A DNA stretch of 64,000 nt from Acidisphaera sp. S103 (GCF_009765975.1 NZ_LMUJ01000064.1:220885-284884); one strand, 5' to 3'; positions 43,425-53,270 are shown, counted from the stretch's first letter. Notes: a model not told the origin generated them from the letters alone. Program-made: numbers and translations.

Positions 43425-43451
43425 TTGGGATCGGCTATCGTCCGACATAAT
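43425..43451 (+). promoter_or_regulatory. Possible sigma-70 promoter
   Basis: TTGGGA (43425-43430) and CATAAT (43446-43451) with a 15-nt spacer, slightly short. Transcription would start near 43458, which excludes the ATG at 43450 and supports the start at 43483 for the next gene. Confidence 0.35.
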
Positions 43452-43482
43452 GTGGTTACAGTCTGCTGGTGGAGTGTCATCC

Positions 43483-43860
43483 ATGACGTCAACAGTCTTA
43501 TCGTCAACGGTCTCATCGATGGTGCGCCGGACGACGGTCGCGGTGGCATTGTGCGCGGCGATGGTTGGTTTGGCGGGCAGTCCCGCCCAAGCAAGGGTGT
43601 TTGTCGGGTTCGGTTTTCCGTTTTACGGCCCGGCCTACTATCCGCCGCCGGTGTACTATCCGCCGCCGCCGGTTTATTATGCGCCGCCACCCGTCGTTTA
43701 TGCACCACCGGTGCAGGCTTACAGCCAGGCCCCCGGGCCGAGTGGCCAGACATGTTATGCCGGTCCTTATGTGTGTCCGATGGAACGTCCGACCGTGACG
43801 GGCGCCAGTTGCTATTGTTCCGGCAATGGCGGCGCGCGGGTATGGGGTAGAGCAAACTGA
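43483..43860 (+). CDS. Secreted Pro/Tyr-rich protein
   Basis: 125 aa. The ATG at 43483 has GGAG 8 nt upstream. A signal peptide (residues 1-38; hydrophobic VALCAAMVGLAGS, cleavage likely after AQA) precedes FVGFGFPFYGPAYY and a run of YYPPP/YYAPPP repeats. It ends in a Cys-containing segment, CYAGPYVCP and SCYCSGNGG, which could form disulfides outside the cytoplasm. Probably an envelope or periplasmic protein of unknown role. The stop overlaps the start of the GH15 gene by one base (TGATG). Confidence 0.8.
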   Translation: MTSTVLSSTVSSMVRRTTVAVALCAAMVGLAGSPAQARVFVGFGFPFYGPAYYPPPVYYPPPPVYYAPPPVVYAPPVQAYSQAPGPSGQTCYAGPYVCPMERPTVTGASCYCSGNGGARVWGRAN

Positions 43861-45767
43861 TGCCGGCGGGCCGCGCCCGGCCCTCCCGCTCACCGCACCG
43901 GACAAACAGTCCAGATGGTTCCACACCGGAACGAGCGGATGATGCGGCGCCGGCCCACGTCTCGGCGATCGAGGATTATGCCCTGATCGGCGACTGCCGT
44001 ACCGCGGCGCTGGTCAGCAAGGACGGCTCGATCGATTGGCTGTGCTGGCCGCGTTTCGACAGCCCTGCCTGTTTCGCCGCCCTGCTGGGGTCGCCCGACA
44101 ACGGACGCTGGCGGATCGCCCCGGTGGCGACGCCGGTGAAAGTCACCCGGCGCTACTGGCCCGGCACGCTGATCCTGGAAACTCTGTTCGAGACGGCGTC
44201 CGGATCGGCCGCGTTGATCGACTTCATGGCGGTGGAGAAAGACTCGGTCGTCCGCATCGTTGAAGGCCGCACCGGTTCGGTGGAGATGCAATTCGACCTA
44301 TGCATGCGCTTCGAATACGGGTCGGCGGTGCCGTGGGTGACTCGGTTGAACCACGGCAGCGGAATCAGGGCGATCGCCGGTCCCGACCAGGTGGTGCTGC
44401 AGTCCGACGTCAAGCTGCACGGCCGGTCGATGACCACGGTGGCATCGTTCACGGCGGAGCCCGGCCAGCGGACCCGGTTCGTGCTGACCCACGCCGCGTC
44501 GCATCTGCCGCTGCCGATCCCGCCGCACGCGGATCAGGCGCTGGACGACACCGATGCCGCCTGGACGTCTTGGACCGGACGCGGCGCGTACCGCGGAACT
44601 TACCGGGACGCGGTGCAACGCTCGCTGCTGACGCTGAAGGCGCTGAGCTACTACCCCACCGGCGGCATCGTGGCGGCGCCGACGACGTCCCTGCCCGAGC
44701 GGCTGGGCGGATCGCGGAACTGGGATTACCGGTTTTGCTGGCTGCGGGACGCGACGTTCACGCTGCTGGCCCTGATGCATGCCGGGTATCGAGAGGAAGC
44801 GCAGGCCTGGGGTGCCTGGCTGCGCCGCGGCGTCGCCGGTTCACCGGATCAGTTGCAGACGCTGTATGGCCTGGGCGGTGAGCGCTGGGCGCAAGAATGG
44901 GAAGTGCCGTGGCTGTCCGGTTATCAGGGCGCCAAGCCGGTTCGCGTCGGCAACGCCGCCAGCGCCCAGCTACAATTGGATGTCTACGGCGAACTGATCG
45001 ATGCGTTGTATCAGGAATCCGTCCTGGGCCTGGCGCGTCCGGCGGCGAGTTGGCCGCTGCAACGCAGCCTGGTCGGCCATCTGGAGAAAATCTGGACCGA
45101 TCCGGATGAGAGTATCTGGGAGGTGCGTGGCGACGCTCGGCATTTCACCTTTTCCAAGGTCATGGTGTGGGTGGCGCTGGACCGGGCGATCCGCGGGGCT
45201 GAACAGTTCGGGCTGCCGGCGCCGCTGGACCGCTGGCGAGCGCTCCGCACCGAGGTTCATGCGAGAGTGTGCCGCGAGGGGTTCAACGCGGCACGCAACA
45301 GCTTCGTGCAGGCGTTCGGAGGCGATACACTGGATGCCAGCCTGCTGCTGATCCCGCTTGTGGGATTCCTGCCGGCGGCCGATCCGCGGGTGATCGGCAC
45401 GGTGGCGGCGATCGGCAGCGACCTGATGGTAGACGGGCTGGTCCGGCGCTATCACACGGACGAAGCCGACGACGGGCTGACAGGCGGCGAAGGCGTCTTC
45501 CTGGCGTGCAGCTTCTGGTATGTCGATAACCTGGCCTTGCAGGGGCACGAGGAGGAGGCGCGGGCGATGTTCGAACGCCTGCTGGCGTTGGCGAACGATG
45601 TCGGGCTGCTGGCGGAGGAATACGATCCGGTGGGGCACCGTCAGCTCGGGAATTTTCCGCAGGCGTTTTCCCATCTGGCGCTGATCAACACCGCGTTGAA
45701 CCTGGATACGCACACCGGCCCGGCAGCACAGCGCAGCCAGGGGGATGATCCGGCGAGCGAGTATTAG
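43860..45767 (+). CDS. GH15 glycosidase (glucoamylase/trehalase type)
   Basis: 635 aa, the usual length for bacterial GH15 proteins of the trehalase/glucoamylase group. After a variable N-terminal 35 residues the family start IEDYALIGDCRTAALVSKDGSIDWLCWPRFDS is clear. The (alpha/alpha)6 barrel begins with RNWDYRFCWLRDATFTLLAL. Catalytic Glu candidates are in TDPDESIWEVRG (about residue 421) and LLAEEYDP (about 585). No signal peptide is seen, so it acts in the cytoplasm on trehalose or alpha-glucans; the sequence does not decide which. Translation is probably coupled to the upstream gene; an internal start near residue 20-30 is possible. Confidence 0.9.
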   Translation: MPAGRARPSRSPHRTNSPDGSTPERADDAAPAHVSAIEDYALIGDCRTAALVSKDGSIDWLCWPRFDSPACFAALLGSPDNGRWRIAPVATPVKVTRRYWPGTLILETLFETASGSAALIDFMAVEKDSVVRIVEGRTGSVEMQFDLCMRFEYGSAVPWVTRLNHGSGIRAIAGPDQVVLQSDVKLHGRSMTTVASFTAEPGQRTRFVLTHAASHLPLPIPPHADQALDDTDAAWTSWTGRGAYRGTYRDAVQRSLLTLKALSYYPTGGIVAAPTTSLPERLGGSRNWDYRFCWLRDATFTLLALMHAGYREEAQAWGAWLRRGVAGSPDQLQTLYGLGGERWAQEWEVPWLSGYQGAKPVRVGNAASAQLQLDVYGELIDALYQESVLGLARPAASWPLQRSLVGHLEKIWTDPDESIWEVRGDARHFTFSKVMVWVALDRAIRGAEQFGLPAPLDRWRALRTEVHARVCREGFNAARNSFVQAFGGDTLDASLLLIPLVGFLPAADPRVIGTVAAIGSDLMVDGLVRRYHTDEADDGLTGGEGVFLACSFWYVDNLALQGHEEEARAMFERLLALANDVGLLAEEYDPVGHRQLGNFPQAFSHLALINTALNLDTHTGPAAQRSQGDDPASEY

Positions 45768-45768
45768 G

Positions 45769-45906
45769 CCCCAGCAGCTTTCCGAGGTGGCGTATCCGTC
45801 GCGTCCGCCGCCCCGCGACGATCAATCCGGCCCCGGCGACGCAACAGATGACCAGGAACGTGCTGGGCAATATCAGCGCGAGAGCCGCCTTCAAAACGAT
45901 GTGCAA
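45769..45906 (-). pseudogene. Remnant N-terminus of a membrane protein (YdcF-like?)
   Basis: ATG at 45906 opens 46 residues: a transmembrane helix (LALILPSTFLVICCVAGAGLIV), then a basic stretch RRTRRIRHLGKLLG. This is how YdcF/ElyC-type proteins begin, but the next helix and the catalytic domain are missing; the frame runs on only as antisense of the GH15 gene. Either a decayed gene cut at 45768 or a small membrane peptide. The rest of 45768-46071 shows no gene. Confidence 0.35.
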
Positions 45907-46071
45907 TGGCAGGCTCTTTCGGTTCCATCGCCGGCGGCGTGGATGTCACGCGGGATGTGCTGATCGAGCCTTTTATTGGCTGACACAACGCCAGCCAAGA
46001 CGTCCATGCGGCCCCGTCACGATTGCTCCCAGGGCGGCGGCGCATCGTGACGGTGAGATACCCTTCCCTCG

Positions 46072-46374
46072 CTAATCCCGCACCGGAATCAGGCTATCCA
46101 GCACCTCCGCCATGGTGTCGAACAGCATCGTCCGCTTCATGGCGGGCTGCACGACGATGCCATCGCCTGACCGCCAGATCATCCAGCGGCGAAACGCCCG
46201 GTTACCGTCATAGAGGCCGATCAGTTCGTCATACTCATCGTCGTCGACGCAGATATCGAGTTCGATCGACATGCGAAGATCGTGGTAGTTCGCCCAGCCC
46301 TGCAGCATCAGCAGATCGGGGATATCGAAAGAAAGGCCAGTCGGAGTCTTCACGGTTGCGCGGGGCAGTTGCAC
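46072..46374 (-). CDS. Small acidic protein of unknown function
   Basis: 100 aa from a GTG at 46374, chosen because GAGGAGG lies 5 nt upstream; an alternative TTG ten codons earlier lacks a site. Features: TPTGLSFDIPDLLMLQGWANYHDLRMSIELDI, an acidic cluster DDDEYDEL, then FRRWMIWRSGDGIVVQP. No membrane segment and no family I recognise. The gene stands alone, downstream of three operator-like dyads. Confidence 0.65.
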   Translation of the reverse strand: MQLPRATVKTPTGLSFDIPDLLMLQGWANYHDLRMSIELDICVDDDEYDELIGLYDGNRAFRRWMIWRSGDGIVVQPAMKRTMLFDTMAEVLDSLIPVRD

Positions 46375-46414
46375 TGGAACCTCCTCATCTCGGCTGACGG
46401 TCAATCACCGGCAC

Positions 46415-46507
46415 TCACGGACATGTGATTATCTGCGTCACGCGGACGTGAAGTCGCAACACCTATTTTTGAAAGAAATCATAGGCGAACGACTCACGGA
46501 TCCGTGA
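46415..46507. promoter_or_regulatory. Three TCACG-N4-CGTGA dyads, operator candidates
   Basis: Copies at 46415-46428 (one arm mismatch), 46438-46451 (perfect arms) and 46494-46507 (perfect 14-bp palindrome TCACGGATCCGTGA). Starts are 23 and 56 bp apart. They lie 41-133 bp upstream of the GTG start of the small minus-strand gene, the right place for a dimeric regulator to act. The regulator is unknown. Confidence 0.7.
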
Positions 46508-46706
46508 TCGGACGCGAAGCGATCCAGCGGCGCCAAGCCTTTGAAATATCTATTTACCTCGCGATATTCGATGCTTGTGGCGATATTTTTACAATGTGCA
46601 CTAATTGCGCAAACTAGTTTCTATTTGTTTATGATTTGGCTCGGGCGAAAATTCGGTGCGAATTCGGCTGCTAGAGTCAAGTTACCAAATAATCATGTAA
46701 GCGCAC
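46508..46706. other. AT-rich intergenic stretch
   Basis: Clearly richer in A/T than the rest of the window, especially 46540-46640, with no open frame. It separates the end of the RND genes from the dyad region and may hold the promoter of the small minus-strand gene. Confidence 0.6.
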
Positions 46707-49700
46707 CTATTCCGCGCTGACCGGACCCGCACGCGGGATCGCCAGGCGCCGCCCGGCCAGCCGTTCCAGCGCGAGATAGACCACCGGCGTGGTATACAGC
46801 GTCAGCATCTGGGACACGATCAGCCCGCCCACGATGGCGATGCCCAGCGGCCGTCGCAGCTCCGACCCGGTGCCGAAGGCGAAGGCCAGCGGCAGCGCGC
46901 CCAGCAGCGCCGCCAGGGTCGTCATGGTGATCGGGCGGAAACGCGCCAGGCAGGCGGCGTGGATCGCCTCGAACGGCGACAGGCCGTTCTGCCGCTCCTG
47001 CTCCAGCGCGAAATCGACCATCATGATGGCGTTCTTCTTGACGATCCCCATCAGCAGGATGATGCCGATCATCCCCATGATCGACAGTTCGGTACCGGTC
47101 AGCCACAGCGCCAGCAGCGCGCCGAGGCCCGCCGACGGCAAGGTGGAGATGATCGTCAACGGGTGCAGCAGGCTCTCGTACAGCACGCCCAGCACGATGT
47201 AGATGGAGATCAGCGCGGCGCCGATCAGCAGCGGCTGGGTGGCGAGCGACTTTTGCAGGAACTGCGCGTTGCCGGCGAAGTTGGTGCGCACGTCCTCGGG
47301 CATGCGCAGCTCGCGGGTGGCGTCCTCCACCGCGGTTTCGGCAGTGCCCAGCGCCATGCCCGGCGCCAGGTTGAAGCTGATGGTGGCAGCGGCGAACTGG
47401 CCCTGGTGGCGCACCGCCAGCGGGGCCGTTGCGCGTTCAAACCGAGCCACGGCGGACAGGGGGATCTGGGCGCCGCTGGCGGAGCCGACGTAGAGCCGGT
47501 CCAGCAGGGACGGATCGATCTGCAGCTTGGGATCGATTTCCAGCACGACCTTGTACTGGTTGCGCTGCGCATAGATGGTGGAGACCTGCCGCTGCGAGTA
47601 CGCGTTGTTCAGTGCATTGTCGATATCAGTGGTCTGCACCCCCAGCCGAGCAGCAGCGTCGCGGTCGATCGTCACGTTGATCTGCGGGCCGGCTTTGTCC
47701 TGGTCGGAGGCGACGTCGACGATCCCCGGCGTCTGCTTCAGCTTTTCCTCCAGCGCCAGCGCCCAGTGCCGCATCTCACCCAGATCCTGCGCGACCAGGG
47801 CGTATTGGTACTGCGAGCCGCCCTGCCGGCCGCCACCGCGCAGGTCCTGGGCGGAGAACAGAAAGGTCTGGATCCCGTCCACCCGGGCCAGTTTGTCGCG
47901 CAGCCGGTCGATCACAGCGTCGGAGGCGATGCCGCGCTGGCTCAGCGGCTTCAGGCTGATGGTCATCCAGCCACGGTTCATCGACGACCAACCGGAGGCG
48001 ACGCCGACGTTGGAGGCCACGGTGTCGATCGCCGGATCGGCCAGCAGAACGTCCACCGCCTGGCGCTGCCGGTCTTCCATGGTCTGGAACGACACGTTCG
48101 GATCGGCCTGGGTGGCGCCCATAATGATGCCGGTGTCCTGCTGCGGCATGAAACCTTTCGGCACCAGGCCGTACATCCGCACCGTCAGCACCACGGTCAG
48201 CAGGGTGACCAGCAGCATGAACACACGATGCGCCAGCGCCCAGTCCAGGGTGCGCGCGTAGAACCGTTCGACGCCGGTCAGCGCACGATCGATGGCGCGC
48301 CACAGCAGGCCATGGCCGTCCCGTGGTGGCTCGACGGTCATGTAGCGGCCGCACAGCATCGGCGTCAGCGACAGCGACACCACGGCGGACACGGCGATCG
48401 CCATGGTGAGAGTCATGGCGAACTCGTGGAACAGCCGGCCCAGGATGCCACCCATGAAGATCAGCGGGATGAACACCGCGACCAGGGAGATGCTGATCGA
48501 CATCACGGTGAAGCCGATCTGCCTCGCGCCGAGGATCGCGGCTTGCAGCGGCGGGGTGCCGCGTTCGGCGTGGCGGACGATGTTCTCGATCATCACGATG
48601 GCGTCGTCGACCACGAAGCCGACCGACACCGTCAGCGCCATCAGCGAGAAATTGTCGATCGCGTAACCCATGAACCACATGCCGGCCAGCGTGCCCGCGA
48701 TCGACAGCGGTACCGTGACGGCGGCGGCGACGGTCGGGATCAGCCGGCGCATGAAGATCAGCACAACCATCAGGACCAGCACGATGGTGATCAGCATGGT
48801 GTATTGCACATCGTCCACGCTGGCTCGGATCGTCGTGGTGCGGTCGGAGATGACCGAGACCTGGATGCCGGGCGGCAGCCATCGCATCAGTTGCGGCAGC
48901 AACGCGCGCACACCGTCGGCGGTCTGGATGACGTTGGCCCCGGCCTCCTTGCTGATGGTCAGCAGGATCGCCGGCTGCTTGCCGTCCCAGGCGGCCAGAC
49001 GGGTGTTGGCGGTGGCGTTGATAACGCTGGCGACGTCGGATAGCCGCAGGATGGCGCCGTTGGCGGATTTGACGATCAGCGGGCGGTATTGCGCGGCCTG
49101 CCAGATCTGGCCGTTGGTGCCGATCGTCTCAGCCTGGTCGGGGCCCTCGAAACCGCCCAGTGGTTCCAGCACGTTGGCATTGCGGACCGCAGTGTAGACG
49201 TCCTGGCCGGACAGCCCGGCGGCGGCCAGCCGCACCGGGTCGAGGCGGATGCGGACGGCGGGTTTTTCTGCGCCGTTGACGGTGACCTGGGCGACTCCCT
49301 GGGATTGCGACAGGCGCTGCGCCAGCACGGTGTCGGCGGCGTCGTAGATCTGCGCCGTGGACAAGGTAGCCGAGGACAGCGCGATCACCATGACCGGGGC
49401 GTCGGCGGGGTTGAACTTGCGGTAGAACGGGCGGGTGGGCAGGTCGGACGGCAGGTCCACCGTCGCGGCGTTGATCGCCGCCTGCACGTCGTGCGCGGCG
49501 CCGTTGATATCGCGGTCGATGTCGAACTGGATGATGATGGAGGTGTTGCCGATCGCCGAGGTGGAGGTGATCTCCGTCACGCCGGCGATTTCGCCCAGGT
49601 GGCGTTCCAGCGGCGCGGCGATGGAGTTGGCCATGGTTTCCGGATCGGCGCCGGGGCGGGCGGCGAAGACGACGATGGTGGGGATGTCGATGCTGGGCAG

Positions 49701-49808
49701 CGCGGCGACCGGCAGGAAGCGATAGGCGACGATGCCGGACAGCATCAGGCCGACGGACAGCAGGATGGTGGCGACGGGGCGGCGGATGAAGGGGGTGGAG
49801 AAGTTCAT
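46707..49808 (-). CDS. RND efflux permease (MdtB/MdtC-like)
   Basis: 1033 aa, full length for a hydrophobe/amphiphile RND pump. It starts MNFSTPFIRRPVATILLSVG, the family N-terminus with TM1. Two large periplasmic loops (about 35-330 and 560-860) alternate with TM clusters. TM4 has GFVVDDAIVMIEN, with the Asp-Asp pair of the proton relay. GIVKKNAIMMVDFA marks TM10. It is the second of two adjacent pumps, 181 bp after the first. The pair resembles MdtB-MdtC, which work as a heterotrimer with a fusion protein. No fusion protein or outer-membrane channel is present nearby. Confidence 0.93.
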   Translation of the reverse strand: MNFSTPFIRRPVATILLSVGLMLSGIVAYRFLPVAALPSIDIPTIVVFAARPGADPETMANSIAAPLERHLGEIAGVTEITSTSAIGNTSIIIQFDIDRDINGAAHDVQAAINAATVDLPSDLPTRPFYRKFNPADAPVMVIALSSATLSTAQIYDAADTVLAQRLSQSQGVAQVTVNGAEKPAVRIRLDPVRLAAAGLSGQDVYTAVRNANVLEPLGGFEGPDQAETIGTNGQIWQAAQYRPLIVKSANGAILRLSDVASVINATANTRLAAWDGKQPAILLTISKEAGANVIQTADGVRALLPQLMRWLPPGIQVSVISDRTTTIRASVDDVQYTMLITIVLVLMVVLIFMRRLIPTVAAAVTVPLSIAGTLAGMWFMGYAIDNFSLMALTVSVGFVVDDAIVMIENIVRHAERGTPPLQAAILGARQIGFTVMSISISLVAVFIPLIFMGGILGRLFHEFAMTLTMAIAVSAVVSLSLTPMLCGRYMTVEPPRDGHGLLWRAIDRALTGVERFYARTLDWALAHRVFMLLVTLLTVVLTVRMYGLVPKGFMPQQDTGIIMGATQADPNVSFQTMEDRQRQAVDVLLADPAIDTVASNVGVASGWSSMNRGWMTISLKPLSQRGIASDAVIDRLRDKLARVDGIQTFLFSAQDLRGGGRQGGSQYQYALVAQDLGEMRHWALALEEKLKQTPGIVDVASDQDKAGPQINVTIDRDAAARLGVQTTDIDNALNNAYSQRQVSTIYAQRNQYKVVLEIDPKLQIDPSLLDRLYVGSASGAQIPLSAVARFERATAPLAVRHQGQFAAATISFNLAPGMALGTAETAVEDATRELRMPEDVRTNFAGNAQFLQKSLATQPLLIGAALISIYIVLGVLYESLLHPLTIISTLPSAGLGALLALWLTGTELSIMGMIGIILLMGIVKKNAIMMVDFALEQERQNGLSPFEAIHAACLARFRPITMTTLAALLGALPLAFAFGTGSELRRPLGIAIVGGLIVSQMLTLYTTPVVYLALERLAGRRLAIPRAGPVSAE

Positions 49809-49989
49809 GGGTCGGGTGGCCGCGGGCGCCGGGCGTTGGCGTTCGCCATCGCGGCGGGGCCGTTACGACGCCTCGGGATCGGGAAGCAGATCATCGGCAC
49901 GGACGCGCAACGCAAGGCGTGCGTACAGCCGACCACGACACAATGGAGTAAGTCCGCGTCATTATCTGGCTTATTGCGATCGTCATCGC

Positions 49990-52900
49990 CTATTCCGCCA
50001 CCACTGGTGCAGATGACCTTGGGCCTGACTTGCGTGCCCGCAGATGCTCGAACGCCAGATAGATCGCGGGCGTGGTGTACAGCGTCAGGAATTGGGACAG
50101 CAGCAGGCCGCCGATGATGGTCACACCCAGCGGGTAGCGCAGTTCCGAACCGGCGCCGCGTTCCAGAACCAGCGGCAGTGCGCCGAGAAGCGCGGCCATG
50201 GTGGTCATCATGATGGGACGGAAGCGCAGCAGGCAGGCCTCCCGCATCGCGTCCTGCGGCGCCAGGCCGCGGGTGCGTTCGGCCTCGATCGCGAAATCCA
50301 CCATCATGATGGCGTTTTTCTTGACGATCCCCATCAGCAGGACGATGCCGACCAGGGCGACCAGCGACAGGTCGATGCCGCACACCAGCAGCGCCAGCAA
50401 GGCGCCGATCCCGGCCGACGGTAGCGTGGACAGGATGGTGAGCGGGTGGATCCAGCTTTCGTAGAGCACACCAAGCACAATGTAGATCACCACCACGGCC
50501 GCCAGGATCAGCCAGGGTTCAGCGGACAGCGACGACTGAAACTCGGCCGCGTCCCCGGCATAGCCGCCGGTGATGGTTTCCGGCATGGCGATGGCCTGTT
50601 CGGCTCGGGCCACCGCTTTGACGGCCTGACCGAGCGAATGACCACGCGCCACGTCGAAACTCAGGGTGACGGCCGGGAATTGCTCTTGATGCGAGATCAC
50701 CAGAGGCGCGGTGACTTTCTCGATCCGCGCGATGGCGGACAACGGCACCTGGACGTCGTTGAGGCCCGGAACGCGCAGCAGGCGCAGGCTGTCGGGGTCG
50801 GCTTGCCACAGCGGATCGGCTTCCAGCACCACGCGGTACTGGTTGGCCTGGCCGAAGATGGTGGAAATCTGGCGCTGGCCGAAACCGTCGTAGAGCGTGT
50901 CCTCGATGGCCTGCATGGAGACGCCGAGGCGCATGGCGGCGTCCCGGTCGACATGGATAAAGGTTCGGAAACCATCGTCCTGCTGGTCGCTGGCGACATT
51001 GCGGAGGTCCGGCAGGGTGGCGAGTTTGGCCTTCAGCTTCGGCGCCCAGGCGGCGAGTTCCGCGGCGTCGGTGTCGATCAAGGTGTACTGGAACTGGGTC
51101 CGGCTGACCCGGCTGCCGATCTGGATGTCCTGGACCGGCTGGAAGAAGGCGGTGATGCCGGGAATGCCGGCGATCTGCCGCTGCATGCGGGCGATGACGG
51201 CGTCCATCGGGTCGCGCCTGCCGATTGGTTTCAGCGCGAGGGTCAGCCGGCCGGTGTTGGGGGTCGTGTTGATGGTGCCGGCACCGGCGAACGCGACAAC
51301 CCCGGTCACCGCCGGGTCGCGGCGGATGATCGCGGCCATGCGGGTCTGCAAGGCGACCAGCTTGGGGATCGAGGCGCTTTGCGCGGCCTCGGTCACCGCC
51401 AGGATGACGCCGGTGTCCTGGCGCGGCAGGAAGCCTTTGGGAACGATCGTGTAAAGATAAAGCGTGCCGACCAACGTCAGGGCGCCGATGGCCAGGACGA
51501 AGGCGTGGTGGCGGAAACTCCAGTCCAAGGTGCGGCGGTAGCCGGCCAGCAGCACGTCGAAGCCTCTTTCGCTGGTGCGGGCGATCAAGCCGGGCGTGCG
51601 GTCACTGGCGGGGCGCAGCAAGCGGCCGCACATCATCGGCGTTAGGGTCAGTGAGACGATCGCCGAGACGATCACCGACACGGCGAGCGTGACCGAGAAC
51701 TCCTTGAACAACCGCCCGACCACGCCGGTCATGAACAGCAGCGGGATGAAAACGGCGATCAGCGAAACGGTCAGCGAAACGATGGTGAAACCGATCTGCG
51801 CAGCGCCTCGGAAGGCGGCCTCCAGCGGCGGCACGCCGCGTTCGATGTAGCGCACGACGTTCTCGATCATGACGATGGCATCGTCGACGACGAAGCCGGT
51901 GGCCACGGTCAGCGCCATCAGCGACAGGTTATCCAGGCCGAAACCCAGTAGTTGCATGACGCCGAAGGTGCCGATCAGTGACAGCGGCAGGGCGACGGCC
52001 GGGATGAACGTCGCCCGAGCGCTGCGCAGGAACACGAAGATCACCAGGACGACCAGCACGACGGACATGATCAGGGTGTATTGGACATCGGCGACCGAGG
52101 CCTTGATCGTCTGGGTGCGGTCGGTCACGACGGCGATCCTGATCCCGGACGGAATGGCCTGGCGCAGCCTCGGCAACGCCTCTTTGATGGCCTGGACGGT
52201 CTGCACGATGTTGGCGCCGGGCTGGCGCTGGATGTCCAGCACCACCGCCGGCGTACCGTTATACACCGCCGCGACGCGGTCGTTCTCGACGCCGCCGATC
52301 ACGCTGCCGACGGCGGACAGACGCACCGGGGCGCCGTTGCGCCAGGCGATGACGAGGTTTCGATAGGAAGCGGCATCGACAAGCTGGTCGTTGGCACCCA
52401 GCGCGAAGGCCAGGCGGGGTCCGTCGAAGCCGCCCTTGGCGCCGTTGACATTGGCAGCGGCGACGGCGGTGCGGACATCCTCCATCGCCAGGCCGTAGGC
52501 GGCCAGCCTGGCGGGATCGACGCGGACGCGGACAGCGGGCCGCATGCCGCCCTGGACGGTGACCCGCCCTACCCCGTCAATTTCGGATAATTTCGGTTGC
52601 AGCAGGGTATCGGCGGCGTCGCTGACGGTGTCGATCGGCAGGCCGTCGGAGGTCAGCGCCAGGGTCAGGATCGGCGCATCGGCGGGGTTCACCTTCGAAT
52701 AGGTGGGCGGATACGGCAGGTTCAGCGGCAGCGTCCCGGCTGCCGCGTTGATAGCCGCCTGCACATCCTGTGCGGCTGAATCCATCGATCGGTTCAGGTC
52801 GAATTGCAGGGTGATCTGACTGGTGCCCTCGGCGCTTTGGGAGGTCATCAGCAGCAGGCCGGGGATTTGACCGAACTGGCGTTCGAGTGACGCGGTGATC

Positions 52901-53085
52901 AGCGTCTCGGTCGTTTCGGGGCTGGCACCGGGCAGTTGGGTGACGACCTGGATGGTGGGGAAATCGACCTCAGGCAGTGCCGAAACCGGAAGAGCGCGGT
53001 AACCCAGCGCACCGGACAGCAGGATTCCGATCGCCAGCAGCCAGGTGGCGATTGGCCTCGCAATGAAAGGCGCCGAGATGTTCAT
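49990..53085 (-). CDS. RND efflux permease (MdtB/MdtC-like), first of pair
   Basis: 1031 aa. The ATG at 53085 gives the family start MNISAPFIARPIATWLLAIG; upstream in-frame codons add 29 atypical residues and are rejected. The proton-relay Asp pair is in GFVVDDAIVMIEN, and GIVKKNAIMMVDFAIEAER lies near TM10. It is clearly homologous to the downstream pump yet distinct, as MdtB and MdtC are. It is read from the divergent gap with the dehydrogenase gene (53086-53270). The substrate cannot be told from the sequence. Linkage to the peptide cluster is not implied, being 10 kb away with unrelated genes between. Confidence 0.93.
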   Translation of the reverse strand: MNISAPFIARPIATWLLAIGILLSGALGYRALPVSALPEVDFPTIQVVTQLPGASPETTETLITASLERQFGQIPGLLLMTSQSAEGTSQITLQFDLNRSMDSAAQDVQAAINAAAGTLPLNLPYPPTYSKVNPADAPILTLALTSDGLPIDTVSDAADTLLQPKLSEIDGVGRVTVQGGMRPAVRVRVDPARLAAYGLAMEDVRTAVAAANVNGAKGGFDGPRLAFALGANDQLVDAASYRNLVIAWRNGAPVRLSAVGSVIGGVENDRVAAVYNGTPAVVLDIQRQPGANIVQTVQAIKEALPRLRQAIPSGIRIAVVTDRTQTIKASVADVQYTLIMSVVLVVLVIFVFLRSARATFIPAVALPLSLIGTFGVMQLLGFGLDNLSLMALTVATGFVVDDAIVMIENVVRYIERGVPPLEAAFRGAAQIGFTIVSLTVSLIAVFIPLLFMTGVVGRLFKEFSVTLAVSVIVSAIVSLTLTPMMCGRLLRPASDRTPGLIARTSERGFDVLLAGYRRTLDWSFRHHAFVLAIGALTLVGTLYLYTIVPKGFLPRQDTGVILAVTEAAQSASIPKLVALQTRMAAIIRRDPAVTGVVAFAGAGTINTTPNTGRLTLALKPIGRRDPMDAVIARMQRQIAGIPGITAFFQPVQDIQIGSRVSRTQFQYTLIDTDAAELAAWAPKLKAKLATLPDLRNVASDQQDDGFRTFIHVDRDAAMRLGVSMQAIEDTLYDGFGQRQISTIFGQANQYRVVLEADPLWQADPDSLRLLRVPGLNDVQVPLSAIARIEKVTAPLVISHQEQFPAVTLSFDVARGHSLGQAVKAVARAEQAIAMPETITGGYAGDAAEFQSSLSAEPWLILAAVVVIYIVLGVLYESWIHPLTILSTLPSAGIGALLALLVCGIDLSLVALVGIVLLMGIVKKNAIMMVDFAIEAERTRGLAPQDAMREACLLRFRPIMMTTMAALLGALPLVLERGAGSELRYPLGVTIIGGLLLSQFLTLYTTPAIYLAFEHLRARKSGPRSSAPVVAE

Positions 53086-53270
53086 CCGTGGGACCCGGGG
53101 CGAAGCAGGATGGTTGGGTATTTTATCCGACCTTCGACCCGGAACTTTACGGTCAACCGCATGGCGATCCAAGCGGCGTCGCCGCCCGAAGGCCAGGAAT
53201 CGGCCCGCTCATTTGGCAAGTCGTCGGCACGGATGATAGTTTCGGCGCAACCCGAGGGGACGAAACGTAG

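Noticed and set aside
46707-53085. Treating the RND pumps as exporters of the NRPS product
   Set aside because: They lie more than 6 kb away on the other strand, with unrelated genes between; nothing in the sequence links them.
53086-53172. 29-residue N-terminal extension of the first RND pump
   Set aside because: The family start MNISAPFIARP lies at 53085 and the extension is hydrophilic and atypical.
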